From a virus, in IMG/VR virus record IMGVR_UViG_3300013100_000002, positions 1 through 55,808 of that record: DNA of 55,808 nt; one strand, written 5' to 3'. The first letter of the stretch is position 1; each line of letters begins with the position of its first letter. A program made the translations under genes and the position numbers. The notes beneath the pieces were generated by a model that saw only the letters and a program-made list of their open reading frames with translations, was not told where the DNA came from and did not search any database. Below are positions 53,385 to 55,808 of this stretch, in pieces.

Positions 53385-55142
53385 TTAGCGGACGCGCCTC
53401 GGCACGGCCGTCGATTGCGGTTTGAACTGCTTGCGGTAGCGGGCGCGACCCTCGACGGCGAGACACATGCCGATCGCGGCGTCCATCTTTTTCGACGAGC
53501 CCTTGCGGTCCTTGCCGATGACGTCGCCGGCCGAGCGCTTCCACCGGTGCGCGTTGAGCACGTGCCGGGTGAGGACGCTGTGGTTTCCGTGTCGGAGGTC
53601 GCCCGACTTGATCGCGGTCTCGGTGCGCTCGACGAGCTTCGCCATCTGGACGTGCTGCGCCGTCTCGAACGAGATCGGCTTCGCTTCGGTCGCCTTCACG
53701 ATGAGATCCGGCCCGTACTTCGTCTCCCAGCGATCGACGTAGTCGCGCCACAGGGGCGGGTCGGCCAGGAACGCGACGACCTTGAACTTCTTGAAGGTCT
53801 CCGCGAGCTTGGCCTCGACCTCTTGGTGGTCGACGTGCCAGTGCTTCGCCTCTTTCGAGTCAGGCGCTTCCCAGATGCCGATCGGAAAGACGTATCCGTC
53901 GCTGATCCGACATCCGATGAGCACCGTGGCGTCGGAGTTGAACGATCCGTCGAACCCGAGTGCGATCTCGTCGCCGCGCATGGGCGGGCGGAACCCGAGC
54001 TTGTCCCCCGCGGCCTTCGCGTCGGCGAGAAGCTGCTGCAGACCGATCTTCGACCAGTCGGCGAGCTTCATCCAGGCGTTCTTGCCCGCCACGACCGCGT
54101 TGAAGAAGTACCGGATGGTGTCTTCTTCGGCGCGGCGCGTGTCGAAGAGGTCGTCGAGCATGCCCTCGGGGTCGTTCCACGCGATCGCGTCGCCGAAGGA
54201 CTCGTAGAACGCGGCGGTGAGGCGCGCGATGTACTCGTCCTCGGTCTCGATGCGCTTGCCGCCCCGCTTCGTGGGGTCGTCGACCTTGATCTTGTCCAGC
54301 GACGCGACGTCGGCCCACCGGTGGTCGAAGAGCAGACGCGGCCGGCGTGCCTTGCCGTCCTGAATCTGATCGGCGAGGAAGTACGTGTCCTCGGCGACCG
54401 ATTCGGCGCCGGGCTCGTACATCGTCGTCGTCTCGATGAACCACGTGCCCTCGGCCCGTCGCTTCGACAGGTTTCGGACAACGGTGTCGTACATCGCGCG
54501 CAGCGTGGGCGTCTCGTACAGGTGGGTCTCGTCGAAGACCGCGAAGGTCTCGAGGCCACCGTCCTTCGACGCCGCGCCGGCGGTCGACGGCGTGATCGAT
54601 CCGCCGTTGAACGGGATCAGCACACGGGTCTTGCCGACGTCGACCCCGTAGCTCGCCTTCAGGGCGTACAGCGGAGCGTTCTCGTCGGTCAGGTTGTAGT
54701 AGATGTTGTCGAAGACGTTGCCGGTCTGACCCTCTTCGGTCGCCATGATCTTGACCGTCGGGGACTTGACGGGCTTCCCCATCGGCTCGCCCGGCGCGTA
54801 CTCGTACGTCTGGCCGAGGAACTCGTAGGTCTCGCCACCCTTCGCCCAGCCGGCGAACCGTGCCGGACCGAAGGCCTCGAAGAGAACGAGCGCCGCGGCG
54901 AGCCCCGACTTGTCGGTGCCCTTGGGGCGGGAGAAGAACGCGGAGTTGTAGAACCGCTTGCCGGCGGCGTCGTGCGCGTAGCAGTCGACGATGAAGCCGG
55001 TGTACTCGTCGCCGTACTGGATGCGCGAACCTTGCGCGCCGCCACGTCCGTGGACGACGAACGTCTCGATCCACCACGTCGCGATCCAGCCGAGCGATCG
55101 CTTCCTGTCATGCCCCTTCGCGTGCAACAGACGCCGGGGCAT
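53385..55142 (-). CDS. Terminase large subunit
   Basis: 585 residues. A degenerate Walker A region 'FFSRPKGTDKSGLAAALVLF' near residue 70, Walker B 'FAVFDETHLYE' near 200 and nuclease aspartates in 'ALGFDGSFNSDATVLI' near 400 with 'KMDAAIGMCLA' at the end. ATP-driven packaging motor and headful or site nuclease. ATG at 55142. Confidence 0.95.
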   Translation of the reverse strand: MPRRLLHAKGHDRKRSLGWIATWWIETFVVHGRGGAQGSRIQYGDEYTGFIVDCYAHDAAGKRFYNSAFFSRPKGTDKSGLAAALVLFEAFGPARFAGWAKGGETYEFLGQTYEYAPGEPMGKPVKSPTVKIMATEEGQTGNVFDNIYYNLTDENAPLYALKASYGVDVGKTRVLIPFNGGSITPSTAGAASKDGGLETFAVFDETHLYETPTLRAMYDTVVRNLSKRRAEGTWFIETTTMYEPGAESVAEDTYFLADQIQDGKARRPRLLFDHRWADVASLDKIKVDDPTKRGGKRIETEDEYIARLTAAFYESFGDAIAWNDPEGMLDDLFDTRRAEEDTIRYFFNAVVAGKNAWMKLADWSKIGLQQLLADAKAAGDKLGFRPPMRGDEIALGFDGSFNSDATVLIGCRISDGYVFPIGIWEAPDSKEAKHWHVDHQEVEAKLAETFKKFKVVAFLADPPLWRDYVDRWETKYGPDLIVKATEAKPISFETAQHVQMAKLVERTETAIKSGDLRHGNHSVLTRHVLNAHRWKRSAGDVIGKDRKGSSKKMDAAIGMCLAVEGRARYRKQFKPQSTAVPRRVR

Positions 55143-55145
55143 GAG

Positions 55146-55613
55146 CTACATGCCCCCGAGTCGCTGGCGCCGGTCGTTGAGGTTGGTGACGTTCGCGCTC
55201 TTCGCGTTGCCCACCGCGTATTCCTCGGGAACCTCGACCTCGAGGCGCAGCCGGAGACGGTCAGCCGGCGTCGCGCCGAACGCGGCGACACGGATGCGGA
55301 TCTCCGCGAACCGGTCGCTGTTCCGACCACCGGACGACCACGCGATGTGGTGCATGAGCGCGGTGTCGAGAAGGTAGTCCCAGTCCGGGTCGGTCATCAT
55401 CCGGGTCGACTGCGGCGACGAGCGCCAGTTCTCCCAGAAGCGCACCGTCTGCGGGTGCCACTCTTCCCGGATGCCGGTCTCTTCGTCGATCGGAAGGACG
55501 TCGTCAGGGAGGGGGAAGCCGCCGAGCTTGCCGTCGGACTTGATGATGTCGCGCGTGGGGGTGTCGCGAGCTCGTGAGCGCTTCGCGGACGGTGCGGGGC
55601 CGTTGCCTGCCAT
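55146..55613 (-). CDS. Terminase small subunit
   Basis: 155 residues. Basic N-terminus ('SAKRSRARDTPTRD'), middle 'PQTVRFWENWRSSPQSTRMM' and C-terminal helices 'AEIRIRVAAFGATPADRLRL' match the actinophage TerS family. It recognises the packaging start and recruits the large subunit. First structural gene, directly after the tRNAs. Confidence 0.85.
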   Translation of the reverse strand: MAGNGPAPSAKRSRARDTPTRDIIKSDGKLGGFPLPDDVLPIDEETGIREEWHPQTVRFWENWRSSPQSTRMMTDPDWDYLLDTALMHHIAWSSGGRNSDRFAEIRIRVAAFGATPADRLRLRLEVEVPEEYAVGNAKSANVTNLNDRRQRLGGM

Positions 55614-55673
55614 GGTGGTTCCTTCTCCCGAAACGGAAGCCGCGACCGAAACGGCCGGCGGACGGTGATGATG

Positions 55674-55749
55674 TGGCTCCCGGGGCAGGGCTCGAACCTG
55701 CGACCTGCCGATTAACAGTCGGACGCTCTGCCAACTGAGCTACCCGGGA
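55674..55749 (-). tRNA. tRNA-Asn (GTT), complete copy
   Basis: Acceptor stem TCCCGGG/CCCGGGA, anticodon loop CTGTTAA (GTT, Asn), T-loop TTCGAGC, discriminator G and an encoded CCA. It is the complete version of the partial tRNA at 1-64 and is next to the terminase. It pairs with tRNA-Gln across the circle junction. Confidence 0.92.
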
Positions 55750-55808
55750 CCGCGTTGTGAGGGGCGCGGCGCCCCTTGCTCCCGATCAAGGACTCGAACC
55801 TCGATTAC
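55686..55808. repeat. Terminal redundancy, right copy
   Basis: Identical to bases 1-123; see the left copy. It marks the point where the circle was opened. Confidence 0.9.

Overview
The window is the complete, circularly closed genome (about 55.7 kb unique) of a temperate siphovirus that infects a high-GC Gram-positive host. The first 123 bases recur exactly as the last 123, so the molecule closes into a circle. GC richness, GTG starts, a DUF3039 protein, an LPXTG-type protein and a capsid/tail cassette typical of actinobacteriophages point to an actinobacterial host, probably Microbacteriaceae; the genus is inference.

Layout. (1) 1-854, minus: tRNA-Asn and tRNA-Gln, a probable anti-CBASS Acb2 sponge and an HExxH protein, just upstream of the terminase across the circle junction. 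(2) 855-4273: a repeat-rich control region, then a plus-strand operon of eight small genes with recurrent structured leaders. (3) 4281-27868, minus: the long early operon with HNH proteins, a nuclease-like protein, MazG-like and DUF4326 proteins, a RuvC-like resolvase, a J-domain protein, two DNA methyltransferases (the cytosine one frameshifted), a replication-initiation-like protein, an RNA ligase plus polynucleotide kinase-phosphatase pair, a RecE-like exonuclease with an annealing-protein/HTH fusion, many zinc-ribbon and one-TM proteins, an SPFH protein and an excisionase. (4) 27821-29974: the lysogeny module, with divergent promoters over two inverted-repeat operators, a small repressor, a tyrosine integrase and an attP that copies the 3' half of tRNA-Arg(CCG) between arm-type sites. 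(5) 30371-55613, minus: the late operon, transcribed in the order terminase, portal, MuF-like protein, scaffold, decoration, capsid, connectors, tail tube, frameshifted chaperones, tape measure, tail tip, two GDPD-domain tail proteins, M23 endolysin and holin-like proteins.

How it works together. The repressor/operator pair should hold the leftward early promoter off in the lysogen; integrase uses attP to enter a host tRNA gene, with excisionase as first gene cluster of the early operon. The early operon supplies recombination, replication, nucleotide and anti-defence functions: orphan methylation, tRNA repair and, with the late cassette, cyclic-nucleotide sequestration.

The strongest candidate for something undescribed is a pair of recurrent RNA-like elements. 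A roughly 45-nt three-way junction occurs four times directly after stop codons, with different but compensating stem sequences. A hairpin whose loop ends in GTGAAAC(A) occurs in seven gene leaders, usually before an RBS motif ACCGAAGGGAA. They are concentrated in the plus-strand operon and reappear on the minus strand after the SPFH gene.
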